The notes: a model not told the origin generated them from the letters alone. Positions 1 to 8,108 are shown, counted from the stretch's first letter. The stretch: DNA of 9,634 nt from Bryobacterales bacterium (GCA_003164075.1 PLRZ01000447.1:1-9634), one strand, 5' to 3'. Numbers and translations: made by a program.

Positions 1-30
1 CTCGCCCGAGGTGTTCCTCTAATGGGAACA

Positions 31-120
31 TCAACCGATGACGACAATCGATTCGCCGGCCGGATCGCGCACGGAATCGAGACACCTGGGAGGGTCTCGC
101 TCCTCGTTCTTCACCATCAT
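31..120 (-). pseudogene. Remnant of the N-terminus of a family-2 glycosyltransferase
   Basis: A minus-strand frame from ATG at 120 gives 29 codons ending in TGA at 33-31. It contains MVKNEERDPPRCLDSV followed by ESIVVIG. This matches the well-known start of GT-A family 2 glycosyltransferases (often TPR-fused), which read like MIVKNEE..L.RCL.SV..VADEIVVVDTGSTD. The match stops exactly where the DTGSTD nucleotide-sugar motif should follow; the frame hits TGA instead, and neither other frame restores it in the 30 bases left in the window. An in-frame TAA lies about 45 bases upstream of the ATG, so there is no longer N-terminal form. It sits 68 bases past the stop of the SBBP gene on the same strand. 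Seen: the motif and the early stop. Inferred: a decayed or truncated gene. A chance match over such a short stretch is possible but the motif is distinctive. Confidence 0.5.
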
Positions 121-188
121 GCGGAAGCCGAGAAGATCTCGCGTGCCTAAGACTTGAAGGGATTAGGACGTCACGCCAAATTGCCTCT

Positions 189-3131
189 CTATTTCGCCGT
201 GCACCCCAGTTTCAGGGCAGCGTTAATCTCGATCTGGATGTCAACAACGCTGACCGCTCCGTCCCCGCTCAGATCGTCGACGGCCTGCGTTACGCCGAGA
301 GCTTCATTGACTATGAGCTGTACGTCGGCCACATTCAGGTTCCCGTTTTGCTTGATATCGCATGGGCTGACTGGGGAGACCGCCAGCGTGTAGTGGCGGT
401 CCGCCGAAGCCGAGTTGCTGTCCGTCACCGTCACGTCAACCGGGAACGGGCTGCCGGTGGCTGTGTTAGGTGTGCCCGTGATTGTGCCGGTGCCCTGCCC
501 GATGGTGAGGCCGTCCGGCAACCCAGTCGCCGACCACTTGTACGACCCGAAACCACCGGTCGCCGTGATTGTAGTAGACGGATAAGCGAGACCAACCGTT
601 CCAGCCGGCAGCGAATCGGGTCGGTACACGCTCAACGCGGGGCATTGCACCGTGGTGGTGGCGGCGGATTGCACCGGGGCGCTGTTGTCCGCCGTCAAAG
701 TAGCCGTGTTCGCATACGCCTGGCAACCCGCGGTCGAGGTCGCGCTCGAGATGTGCACCGAAGCCGCGGCGCCGGGTATCAGACTTCCCAGTGAACAACT
801 CAGCGACTGGCTGCCTGCGGCGCCGGTGATGGTGCACGTCCCCGATCCGTTGTAGGCGGGACTGATACTCCAGACCACGCCCGTGCCAGCCGGAAGGGGA
901 TCGCTCAGGACCACACTGGTCGCCGTCGCCGTGGCCGCCGCGGCATTGCTGGCGGTAATGGTGAATCCCATGGCCGATCCCGCGCTCACCGTCGCCGCGT
1001 CCGCCGTCTTGCCGATGCTCAGCACGGGCGCGGCCGTGATCTTCGCCAGGAAAGCATCGCTCCCACCCGCCAGAGTGCCTTGAGCGCTTCCCGCGGTGAC
1101 CGGAAAGTCCGCCGACACAGTATAACCAGTGACGTAGGCAGCGCCGGACGGATCCAACGCGATGCCATAGCCGGTCTCAAACCCGCTGCCTCCCAGGTAG
1201 GTGGAATAGCCCAAGGCGGTACCCGTCGCATTCACTTGCGTCACAAAGACATTGACGGTACCGGTCGCCCCGGTCTGAATCGGATCGGGCGCATTTGGAA
1301 AATCCGTCGAGTCCGTGTCTCCGGTGATGTAGGCGTTGCCGGCCGGGTCCACGGCAATTGCCAAGCCATAGTCATCGCCATTACCGCCGAGGAAAGTCGA
1401 GTAGGCGATGGTTCCGAAGGGAGTAAGTTTAGTGACAATGGCGTCGTATCCGCTATCCTTCGCAGGCTGCCACACGCCGGACGTGCTCGGATAGTCGGAC
1501 GACGCAGTATACCCGGTGATGTAGGCATTCCCGAGGCTATCCACAGCGATGCCGACGCCGTAATCCTGCTGGCGGCCTCCGAGAAGGGTCGAGTAAAGCG
1601 GCGCGGTGGCGTACGGATTCAGCACCGTCACGAAGGCGTCGTAGCCGCCGGCTTCGGTCCGTTGCGCGACCCCTGAAGTAGTGGGGAAGTTGGTGGATTG
1701 GGTGTAGCCGGTAACGTAAGCGTTGCCAGCGGAATCGACGGCAACTCCGTAGGCGACATCTTCGCCCGCGCCTCCCAGATAGGTAGAATAGATGAGAGTG
1801 CTTCCGGCTGTGTTGAGCCGCGCAACGAATGCGTCCGTGGGGCCTCCGCCATTCGAAGGGCCATATGCGCCCGTGCTCACGGGTAGATCGGACGAACTGG
1901 TGGAACCCGCGACTGTGGCTTCATTCGCGGCGTCGAGCGCGATGGAGTACCCGATGTCGTCCCCCGATCCGCCCAGGTAAGTTGAATAAAGCAAGCCGTT
2001 GCCGGCGGCATTCAGCTTGACGACAAAGGCGTCCGACTTGCCGCCCTGGTAGGCATTTCTGAAAGTTCCGGCGGTAACTGGGAAGTTCGTTGAAGTGGTG
2101 GATCCGGTGATGTAGGCGTTGCCGGAGGAGTCGGCCGCGATACCGTATGCGATGTCGTCGCCGCTTCCTCCCAGGTAAGTCGTATGGATCAGCGCGCCCG
2201 TGGGGCTGTACTTGGCCACGAAGGCGTCGTAGAGGCCGCCTTGATTAGCGGTCTTATAGGCTCCCGTGGTGGCGGGAAAATCGGTGGAGGCTGTGTACCC
2301 CGCGACGTAGCTGTTCCCGGCGGTGTCTGTGGCGACAGCGTAAGCGTGCTCGTCGGAACTACCGCCCAGGTAGGTGGAGAAACTGAGGACGGGGTCGATG
2401 ATCAGAGGGAGGGTGTGGTCGTAGTGGGCTATTGCGAATGCGACGCGATTGTGGCTCTTGAGGGTGTAGCGGGTCGGGATCTCCTTCTTGATGCCGTTGA
2501 TTTCCTGATAGGCGCGGGGTTTGAGAAGGCGGAGGTCGGATGAGAGGTTCAGGTCGCCTTCGGGAGAGAGGCGGGGGCGGTTTCCGGCGTCAAATTGCAT
2601 GACGATGGCCTTGGGATCTGCGTAGGGCGCGACGATTAGATCGTACTCCAGTTGGCGTTGAGTGCCGTAGTAGATGAGGTCAATGCCCGGATATAAAGCG
2701 GCGTACCGGACGCGGGAGTAATTTGTGACGTTGGTGCGCCATTTGGATGTGTCGTTGCCGAGGAGATAGTTTATGTGGCCGGACTGAGGCATCAACCCCT
2801 CGATTTCAGGGTTAGGATTGGCACCGAGGAAGTTCATCGCAACCAATCCGCCGTGGTCCCGCACGGCGATCCCGTCCTTTCGGAGGCGGGTCGTGCTTCC
2901 CCATCCACTGGCTGCGAACGTGACGTCGCCCGCGACGGCGGATCGCATGTCTACGAAGGCCAGCGCTGAGGCCGTCCAGCTTCCAGGCTGGCCAGCCAAA
3001 AGACTGTGGCCTGGGATTATGAGTATGACGAGCACGAGGCAGAACAAAACATCGCTGTGAAGTAAAACACGCCGCGTCACCAGTTCGGGCGGGCGTGGAG
3101 CAGTGCCATATATAGTCTCCAGGAAGCTCAT
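189..3131 (-). CDS. Secreted SBBP-repeat protein with DUF11-like, Ig-like and dockerin-like domains
   Basis: A 980-residue exported protein. Residues 28-46 form a hydrophobic signal segment (LFCLVLVILIIPGHSLLA). Residues about 55-248 resemble the DUF7948-type domain that usually precedes SBBP repeats (GIDLIYYG, LEYDLIVAP, IIDPVL). Seven SBBP repeats of about 60-65 residues follow (249-700), each with YSTYLGG..DD..YGIA.D..GNAY.TG.T.S.DFP and DAFV.K. They are followed by a DUF11-like domain (about 701-830, four Cys at 766, 779, 803, 830), a putative Ig domain (about 835-917, GLPDGLTI...GTITGTP), and two dockerin-like calcium loops (924-977). The likely fold of the repeats is a seven-bladed beta-propeller. 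The ATG overlaps the RHS stop codon as ATGA, which favours this start; a GTG at 3080 would give a more normal-length signal peptide and cannot be excluded. No enzyme active site is visible; a role in surface binding or complex assembly is inference. No clear terminator hairpin follows the TAG. Confidence 0.93.
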   Translation of the reverse strand: MSFLETIYGTAPRPPELVTRRVLLHSDVLFCLVLVILIIPGHSLLAGQPGSWTASALAFVDMRSAVAGDVTFAASGWGSTTRLRKDGIAVRDHGGLVAMNFLGANPNPEIEGLMPQSGHINYLLGNDTSKWRTNVTNYSRVRYAALYPGIDLIYYGTQRQLEYDLIVAPYADPKAIVMQFDAGNRPRLSPEGDLNLSSDLRLLKPRAYQEINGIKKEIPTRYTLKSHNRVAFAIAHYDHTLPLIIDPVLSFSTYLGGSSDEHAYAVATDTAGNSYVAGYTASTDFPATTGAYKTANQGGLYDAFVAKYSPTGALIHTTYLGGSGDDIAYGIAADSSGNAYITGSTTSTNFPVTAGTFRNAYQGGKSDAFVVKLNAAGNGLLYSTYLGGSGDDIGYSIALDAANEATVAGSTSSSDLPVSTGAYGPSNGGGPTDAFVARLNTAGSTLIYSTYLGGAGEDVAYGVAVDSAGNAYVTGYTQSTNFPTTSGVAQRTEAGGYDAFVTVLNPYATAPLYSTLLGGRQQDYGVGIAVDSLGNAYITGYTASSDYPSTSGVWQPAKDSGYDAIVTKLTPFGTIAYSTFLGGNGDDYGLAIAVDPAGNAYITGDTDSTDFPNAPDPIQTGATGTVNVFVTQVNATGTALGYSTYLGGSGFETGYGIALDPSGAAYVTGYTVSADFPVTAGSAQGTLAGGSDAFLAKITAAPVLSIGKTADAATVSAGSAMGFTITASNAAAATATATSVVLSDPLPAGTGVVWSISPAYNGSGTCTITGAAGSQSLSCSLGSLIPGAAASVHISSATSTAGCQAYANTATLTADNSAPVQSAATTTVQCPALSVYRPDSLPAGTVGLAYPSTTITATGGFGSYKWSATGLPDGLTIGQGTGTITGTPNTATGSPFPVDVTVTDSNSASADRHYTLAVSPVSPCDIKQNGNLNVADVQLIVNEALGVTQAVDDLSGDGAVSVVDIQIEINAALKLGCTAK
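1032..2387 (-). repeat. Seven tandem SBBP repeats (within the 980-residue protein)
   Basis: The repeat-start motif occurs seven times, beginning near residues 250, 317, 382, 448, 513, 577 and 642: STYLGG, TTYLGG, STYLGG, STYLGG, STLLGG, STFLGG, STYLGG. Each is followed by an acidic-aromatic stretch, then GNAYVTGYT-type and TDFP-type segments. Repeat 3 is degenerate in the GNAY position (ANEATVAGST) and repeat 5 lacks the GDD (RQQDYG). Seven repeats match the blade count of a closed propeller; the fold is inferred. Confidence 0.9.
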
Positions 3132-6100
3132 TTATGGGGCCCCCGCGGCAGCAAAGCTGGCGGACCGGAGGGGAGAACTGCAGGTGCCGGGCTGCCGCAT
3201 GCATAGGGGTTTACGATGCAAATATCATTGCCTGTGGCGTCTCCCCCAGCGGGCGTGAAAAAGGTACTCTTGACGTCAGATGGCAAGTTGGCCACGGTAT
3301 AGGCATCGCTTACTGGGCTCCCGAGCCCAATGGTGGTCGGATTGTAAATTAGACTAACAGACTGCTGCCCAAGTGCCGTTAAGTCCTTGGCTTCTTGTTG
3401 GACGGGCTGGTAGTATTGCTGTTGATTCTGAATGGACCCACATTCGGGTTGGTCATTCAAACAAGCATCGAGTGCAGCCTGACGCTCGGCGCGTCTCGCC
3501 TGACTTGCCGATCCGAGATCAAAAAGACTATCAAACCAAGACGATCCCGAAGGGTCTGTGAGGCGTGTGGGGTTCGAGAGCGCGTACTGGAACCCGTTCC
3601 TCGCTGGAGGGAAGATAGAACTGCCCAACATGGGATCCCTGCCAATGAACCGACCCGTACCCGGGTCATAATACCGCGCCCTCAGGAATACCAACCCACT
3701 ACCTGGATCCACAGCCTGCCCAGTGAACCTAAACTTATTCTTCGTGCCCAACAGATCCGCGCCACCGATGACCGAACCCCACGGCTCATAGTCGTAACTC
3801 GCCTTTTGCGACGCCGCGCCGTCCGTCACCGTCACCACACTGCCCAACCCGTCGAATTGATAGAAACTCTGCAGCCCCGTGGCCGATGCCGAGATCAGCG
3901 AATTTCCGTACGCATAACTGATATTCCCATCCGGGCCGTTCTCGTTCACCACCAAGGACAGAGGCGTTGCCGTGTCGTTCACATAGGCATATGTCCCAGC
4001 ACTGGTCTGCTGGCTGACCCGGTTGCCATCTCCGTCGTACTGATACTGCGTGTTCGCGCCGCTGCCCGTCACCGAAAACAGCCGGTTCACAGCGTCCCAG
4101 CCGTACGTCAGTGTCGTGCCCGCAGTCGTCTTCGAGATTTGATTGCCATTTCCGTCGTATGCAAATGCTGTCGCGCCCGCCGTCAGAAGCTCGTCCGCGG
4201 CATCGTAGATGTAGTTCACCGTGCCCGTGGGCGCTATCAGCGAAAGCCGGTTGCCCACGGGATCGTACCCATATCGTACCGTCTGCTTCGACGGCGACGC
4301 CCACGAAGTCAGACGGTACAACGGGTCATACCCATACCGCTGCACTCCCTCGTTGTACGACGCCACTTCCATCCGGTTCCCCACCTTGTCCAGCAGATAG
4401 GTGTATGCGGAGTTCACATTCGCGCCCGACCGGTTCGTCACGCTCAGGAGCCGGCCCGTGGAATCGTACGCGTAGGCGGTCGAGGCGCCGTTCGGATATG
4501 CCGTGCTAACCAGATTGCTGGCGGCGTCATACCCGGAAGTGGTCGTCTGCGAGGACCAGTCCGCCGTCTGCGTCAGGCGGTTTAGCGCATCGTACTGGTA
4601 ACGCACCACCTTGCCGTCCGGGTACGTGATGGAGGTCCGATTCCCGACGGCGTCGTACGCATAACTGACAACGCTGTTCCCCGGCTGGGTCACCGAGATC
4701 ACGCGGTTCAGGGCATCATAGGAGTAGGCCGTGGTCCCGCGCCAGTCCACCATCGTCAACCGGTTGCCAGCCGCATCATAGGTGTAGCTGAGAGTCTTCC
4801 CGTCCGACAGGGAGGCCCCGACTCGCGAATTGAGCACGTCGTAAGTGAAACTGTTGGTCTTTCCGTTGCCATCAATTGTGCCGGTGTGATTCCCCACCGC
4901 GTCATACCCGTACGTCTGCGGGTGGCCCAGCGGGTCGGTACGGCTCTGCAAACGCCGCAAACTGTCATACGCCAATGTCGTGACGTGTCCGTTGGCGTCC
5001 GTGATGGTCGTCTGGTCATCGTTGCCGTTGTAGCCGTAGTCGGTCACCCCGCCGGCGGCATCGGTCACCTGTACCAGATTGTTGTTGACGTCGTAGCTGT
5101 ATTGCGTGCTGTTCCCATTGGCGTCCGTAACCTGGGTGCGATTTCCGTTGCCGTCGTAGGTGTAGCTGGTGGCGTTGCCTAAAGGATCGGTCGAGGTGAG
5201 CAGTCTGCCATCCGCATCGTACGTGCGCGTCCACGTCTTCCCAAGCGGATTGGTGGTCGTCAGCAAGCGCCCCACCGCGTCGTAGGTCATCTTTGTGGTG
5301 CCGCCCAAGGCGTCGGTGATCTGGGTGCGGTTGCCGTAGGAGTCGTACTGGAAACTGGTGGTGAACCCGAGGGCGTTCTTGGTCGTCAGCAGCAGGCCCG
5401 ATGAATCGTAGGTGTCGGTGGTAACGCCGCCCGCCGCGTCCCGCGTAGTGAGGAGGTTGCCTTTGCTGTCATACGTAAACGTGGTCTGGTGTTTGAGAGG
5501 ATCGGTGATCTTTAGCAGGTTATTTTGCCCGTCGTAGACAAACGCTGCAGCATTTCCGCTCGCGTCCACGCTGCTAATCGGGTTGCCATTGGCGTCATAA
5601 ACGTAATTTGTGGTGCGTCCGAGGCCGTCGGTCGCGGAAAGCTCCAAGTTGTTGCCGTCGTAATCGTAGCTGGTTGCCGCGCCGTCCGCGTTGATTAAGC
5701 TGGTCAGCCGCAGTCCGCTGTCATACACGTACTGGGTTGCCGCGCCCTGCGGATCGGTCACTGTCGTGATTCCGCTGGACGGCGTGTTGTAGGCAAACGT
5801 CGTCGAGAATCCCCGTGCGTTGCTCTGCTGGACCACCCGGCTGGCGGAGTCATAGACGTTGCGCATGTACACGTTCCCGCGCGGGTCTTTGGCCGAGGTC
5901 ATCTGGTGGTTCCCGTCGTAGCTGTACTGCGTGACGTGGCCCGTCGCGTCGGTAAAGGATGCCAGGTTCCCGGAACTGTCGTAAGCATATTGCAGAGTGC
6001 GGCCAAGCGGGTCAGACAAGGAAACGACTCGCCCATTGCCATCGTAGGCTAAATTGAAAGCGCGCCCGGAAGAGTCGGTCACCGAGGTCAGATGTCCGTT

Positions 6101-6889
6101 AGAGTCACGGTTTAGCGTTTGGGTGTTGCCGTTGTGGTCGGAGATGGTCAGGAGCGCTCCAGTACTGGAAAAATGGAATTGAGTTTGGTTCTTGAAGGTC
6201 AGAGTGAAGGAGCCGTCCGTATTCTGCGCCAGTGTATTAAAAAGGCCCAGCGTCTGCGGCGCGTACGCGCCGCCCCCAAGGGGTGTGTAGTAGTCCTGGT
6301 GACCGTCACCCTGCTTGATGGCGACCACGCCGGAAGTCTGATCGGTCGTGAGATAAATATTGTAGGAGTGTGTCCATCCGGCGCCCATGGGACCACTGTA
6401 GCTGTCCTGGCTGTTGTAGCTCCGGGTGAAGACGAAGTTTAAGCCTTTGCCGGGCGCGGTCAGGTCCGTCGGCGAGTTGTAGTAGTTGCCCGTGGCCGTA
6501 TTGACGGGTTCGACAACACTCACCGTGCGGTTCGTCGTGGTGCCGGTTGCTCCTATAGTTGTAGCCGCGGGCGGTGGCTTGGTCGGCGGCGTGACAGTGC
6601 CGAACGAGACCGACACGCCGCTTCCGTCTCTGTTGGAGGCGGTGATGAAGGCGACGCTCAGCCCGCTAACTGCAACATCCTGGGAGGCGCGCTGGAATGT
6701 TACGCTTACGCCTTGAGAGGCGACTCCACCGTACGAGCTGTCGAATGCAACGCTTACGCCTTGGGTCGCCACCCCACCGGATGAGTTCTGAAAGCTGACC
6801 GACACTCCGGCGTAGGCGACACCCGTGTTCGATTGACACAACAATGGCGCCGGTAGCAGGAGTAGGAGTCCTACGAGCTTTCGAGGCAT
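3128..6889 (-). CDS. RHS/YD-repeat protein with Sec signal and variable C-terminal tail
   Basis: A 1253-residue protein when started at ATG 6889. The open frame extends to 7009, but that part overlaps the upstream gene and is basic and non-signal-like. From 6889 it starts MPRKLVGLLLLLPAPLLCQS, a Sec signal peptide, and GAGG lies 8 bases before this ATG, overlapping the upstream TGA. Domains: GVSV-type repeats (23-97), a Pro/Thr linker, a DUF6531-like domain (about 125-180, VNTATGNYY, FTRSYNS, GAGWTHSYN), some 30 YD repeats (about 245-1000, YDA.GNR, TDPLG), and the RHS-associated core (about 1010-1115: DGLGSVVTVTD, YDYEPWG, FTGQAVDPGSGLVFLRARYY, DPGTGRFIGRDP, YALSNPTRLTDPSG). A 138-residue tail follows with no recognised toxin motif. 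Known RHS proteins form a hollow beta-cage that encloses a C-terminal effector; that this one carries cargo is inference. Its stop overlaps the SBBP ATG by 4 bases. Confidence 0.93.
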   Translation of the reverse strand: MPRKLVGLLLLLPAPLLCQSNTGVAYAGVSVSFQNSSGGVATQGVSVAFDSSYGGVASQGVSVTFQRASQDVAVSGLSVAFITASNRDGSGVSVSFGTVTPPTKPPPAATTIGATGTTTNRTVSVVEPVNTATGNYYNSPTDLTAPGKGLNFVFTRSYNSQDSYSGPMGAGWTHSYNIYLTTDQTSGVVAIKQGDGHQDYYTPLGGGAYAPQTLGLFNTLAQNTDGSFTLTFKNQTQFHFSSTGALLTISDHNGNTQTLNRDSNGHLTSVTDSSGRAFNLAYDGNGRVVSLSDPLGRTLQYAYDSSGNLASFTDATGHVTQYSYDGNHQMTSAKDPRGNVYMRNVYDSASRVVQQSNARGFSTTFAYNTPSSGITTVTDPQGAATQYVYDSGLRLTSLINADGAATSYDYDGNNLELSATDGLGRTTNYVYDANGNPISSVDASGNAAAFVYDGQNNLLKITDPLKHQTTFTYDSKGNLLTTRDAAGGVTTDTYDSSGLLLTTKNALGFTTSFQYDSYGNRTQITDALGGTTKMTYDAVGRLLTTTNPLGKTWTRTYDADGRLLTSTDPLGNATSYTYDGNGNRTQVTDANGNSTQYSYDVNNNLVQVTDAAGGVTDYGYNGNDDQTTITDANGHVTTLAYDSLRRLQSRTDPLGHPQTYGYDAVGNHTGTIDGNGKTNSFTYDVLNSRVGASLSDGKTLSYTYDAAGNRLTMVDWRGTTAYSYDALNRVISVTQPGNSVVSYAYDAVGNRTSITYPDGKVVRYQYDALNRLTQTADWSSQTTTSGYDAASNLVSTAYPNGASTAYAYDSTGRLLSVTNRSGANVNSAYTYLLDKVGNRMEVASYNEGVQRYGYDPLYRLTSWASPSKQTVRYGYDPVGNRLSLIAPTGTVNYIYDAADELLTAGATAFAYDGNGNQISKTTAGTTLTYGWDAVNRLFSVTGSGANTQYQYDGDGNRVSQQTSAGTYAYVNDTATPLSLVVNENGPDGNISYAYGNSLISASATGLQSFYQFDGLGSVVTVTDGAASQKASYDYEPWGSVIGGADLLGTKNKFRFTGQAVDPGSGLVFLRARYYDPGTGRFIGRDPMLGSSIFPPARNGFQYALSNPTRLTDPSGSSWFDSLFDLGSASQARRAERQAALDACLNDQPECGSIQNQQQYYQPVQQEAKDLTALGQQSVSLIYNPTTIGLGSPVSDAYTVANLPSDVKSTFFTPAGGDATGNDICIVNPYACGSPAPAVLPSGPPALLPRGPHK
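3131..3544 (-). other. Variable C-terminal tail of the RHS protein
   Basis: The 138 residues after the DPSG motif that closes the RHS core. It begins with SSWFDSLFDLGSASQARRAE, has cysteine pairs C..(CLNDQPEC) and (CIVNPYAC), a Gln-rich stretch (QNQQQYYQPVQQ), and ends with a Pro-rich tail. Hand counts over 3241-3480 give about 52% GC, against about 63% in three sampled lines of the core. This fits the usual mosaic nature of RHS tips. I see no nuclease, deaminase or ADP-ribosyltransferase motif. Confidence 0.6.
3890..6157 (-). repeat. YD-repeat array of the RHS protein
   Basis: In-frame tandem repeats of about 20-22 residues built on the pattern Y-x-YD-x-x-GN-x-x-x-x-TD-x-x-G, for example YTYDGNGNRTQVTDANG and YGYDAVGNHTGTIDGNG. 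They fill most of the protein between the DUF6531-like region and the RHS core. In YD-repeat proteins of known structure such repeats wind into a beta-sheet shell. Boundaries are approximate. Confidence 0.85.
6599..6823 (-). repeat. GVSVxF mini-repeats at the mature N-terminus of the RHS protein
   Basis: Residues 23-97 hold five imperfect copies of a unit of about 16 residues centred on GVSVxF: GVAYAGVSVSFQNSS, GGVATQGVSVAFDSSY, GGVASQGVSVTFQRASQ, DVAVSGLSVAFITAS, and a short RDGSGVSVSFG. The alternating small and hydrophobic pattern suggests short stacked beta strands. They sit directly after the signal peptide and before a Thr/Pro linker (TPPTKPPPAATT). I do not recognise them as a named domain. 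Confidence 0.8.
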
Positions 6890-6899
6890 TCGAAAGGCC

Positions 6900-8108
6900 T
6901 CACATGCCAAGGATGTGTCGGAGTTCGGCCGCCACTCTGGCGGGCGAGACCTCCGAGCCATCGGAACGGAGGAAACGGTATTTCGTCGGCTGCCCGAGAG
7001 CGGCGGCAAGTTCCACTTTGGCGACGGCGTCCGGTCCGGACTGCTTCAGATTGCTCGCCAGCAGAGCCGGATTGAAAGTGGCAACGGCGAAAATCACGGT
7101 GACTGCCGTGCGATTAAGCCCGGAAACGTAAAACGTGGTTGAGGAGGATCCGCTCAGGGCAGCGGTGCTAGGGCTGGCATTGGGGAAAGAGCCACTGAAT
7201 GAAAGAGAAGCTTGCGCTCCTGCAGGCAGATTATTGCCTTGTACGACCACCGCGATCGGATCTGGAAGCTGCGTCGGGAGCAAAAGATCCACCGTCTTCC
7301 AGGTCGCTCCCGTCGCGGATGGTGCTGCGTAACCACCAATAGACGAGATGGAAATGGTCGGCGGATTCACGGGGACGACTACCGGATTGATCGTCGCCAC
7401 CACCGGTACCACACCGCTGCCGGTATAGGCTACGTTACCGGACGGTGCCTCGAGCCGAGCTACAGCCGCGTTTAATCCACCGCTCACGTTGATCGAGTTC
7501 GAGACTAGGCGGATTGCGCCCGGGCTTCCGCTACCTTGTGAACTACCGCCATTCGCACTAATGACTCCTGTGACGCTGATTGATCCCGACGAGGCAATCA
7601 CGATCGCACCCCCGCCGCCGCCGCCCGAATACATACAGTATCCCGCGCCCCCCGAGCCGCCAATTATCGGAACGAGGTCCAGGGGACCAACCCACGTCCC
7701 ACCTCCCGGATTGGCATACGTGCAGGCGGCCGTGGCTCCTCCGCCGGGACCCACGCCATTCTGACCGGGTGCTCCGCCGTAAAAACCGCCAGGGCCGGGA
7801 GCGGGGACACCACCGTCTAAGGAGATTGTGCCGACAACGGTCACCGCGCCGGTGGCCAGCATCGTGACGGGGGTATTTGTGACATTCGGCAGGAAGCTCA
7901 GGGTGCAGCCGCTCGGTATGTTCACCGTGGTGTAGTTCAACACCCCGGAGGCCGGTAGCTGCACAGCAGCGGAACTGCCGCTGCAATTCAAGGCGCCGTC
8001 GGCGCCCGTCGACCCGCTCGAAAACGTCTGCGCCGAGGCAGGCGTGATCGCCCAGGCTGCCGCCACAAGGAAAGATGTCCAATGCTTCACTGTCCACCGA
8101 ATTGCCAT
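6900..8108 (-). CDS. Glycine-rich secreted protein of unknown function
   Basis: A 402-residue protein. Start chosen at ATG 8108 because GGAGG lies five bases before it; a TTG four codons earlier is part of that ribosome binding site region and is rejected. Residues 1-26 are a Sec signal peptide with a TPASA-Q cleavage site. The mature part begins with a domain of the LNYTTVNIPSGCTLSF...NTPVTMLATG type, then a glycine-rich zone (about 99-197) holding GGGGGGAIVIASSGSISV and ISANGG. Such glycine-rich segments are common in exported proteins of acidobacteria and other soil bacteria, usually without known function. Residues about 250-400 look like a beta-sandwich (VVVQGNNLPAGAQASLSFSG) ending in KYRFLRSDGSEV and a short helix. 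It is first in the three-gene cluster, 10 bases before the RHS ATG. A role as a surface or matrix protein is inference. Confidence 0.88.
   Translation of the reverse strand: MAIRWTVKHWTSFLVAAAWAITPASAQTFSSGSTGADGALNCSGSSAAVQLPASGVLNYTTVNIPSGCTLSFLPNVTNTPVTMLATGAVTVVGTISLDGGVPAPGPGGFYGGAPGQNGVGPGGGATAACTYANPGGGTWVGPLDLVPIIGGSGGAGYCMYSGGGGGGAIVIASSGSISVTGVISANGGSSQGSGSPGAIRLVSNSINVSGGLNAAVARLEAPSGNVAYTGSGVVPVVATINPVVVPVNPPTISISSIGGYAAPSATGATWKTVDLLLPTQLPDPIAVVVQGNNLPAGAQASLSFSGSFPNASPSTAALSGSSSTTFYVSGLNRTAVTVIFAVATFNPALLASNLKQSGPDAVAKVELAAALGQPTKYRFLRSDGSEVSPARVAAELRHILGM

Noticed and set aside
78..99. Inverted repeat CGAGAC...GTCTCG as terminator of the large cluster
   Set aside because: Short stem with a bulge, no T-run on the minus strand, and it lies inside the glycosyltransferase remnant.
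1080..1676. Plus-strand open frame of 198 codons
   Set aside because: Antisense to the SBBP repeats; its periodic look mirrors the repeats on the coding strand.
3395..4585. Plus-strand open frame of 396 codons
   Set aside because: It lies antisense to the RHS gene, is Arg/Pro/His-rich with no domain, and exists because the repetitive GC-rich opposite strand lacks stops.
1032..6157. CRISPR-like or DNA-level tandem repeats
   Set aside because: The periodicity follows protein repeats (SBBP and YD) with diverged codons; there are no identical direct repeats with spacers.
6890..7009. Longer start for the RHS protein
   Set aside because: It would overlap the upstream gene by over 100 bases and bury the clear signal peptide that begins at ATG 6889.
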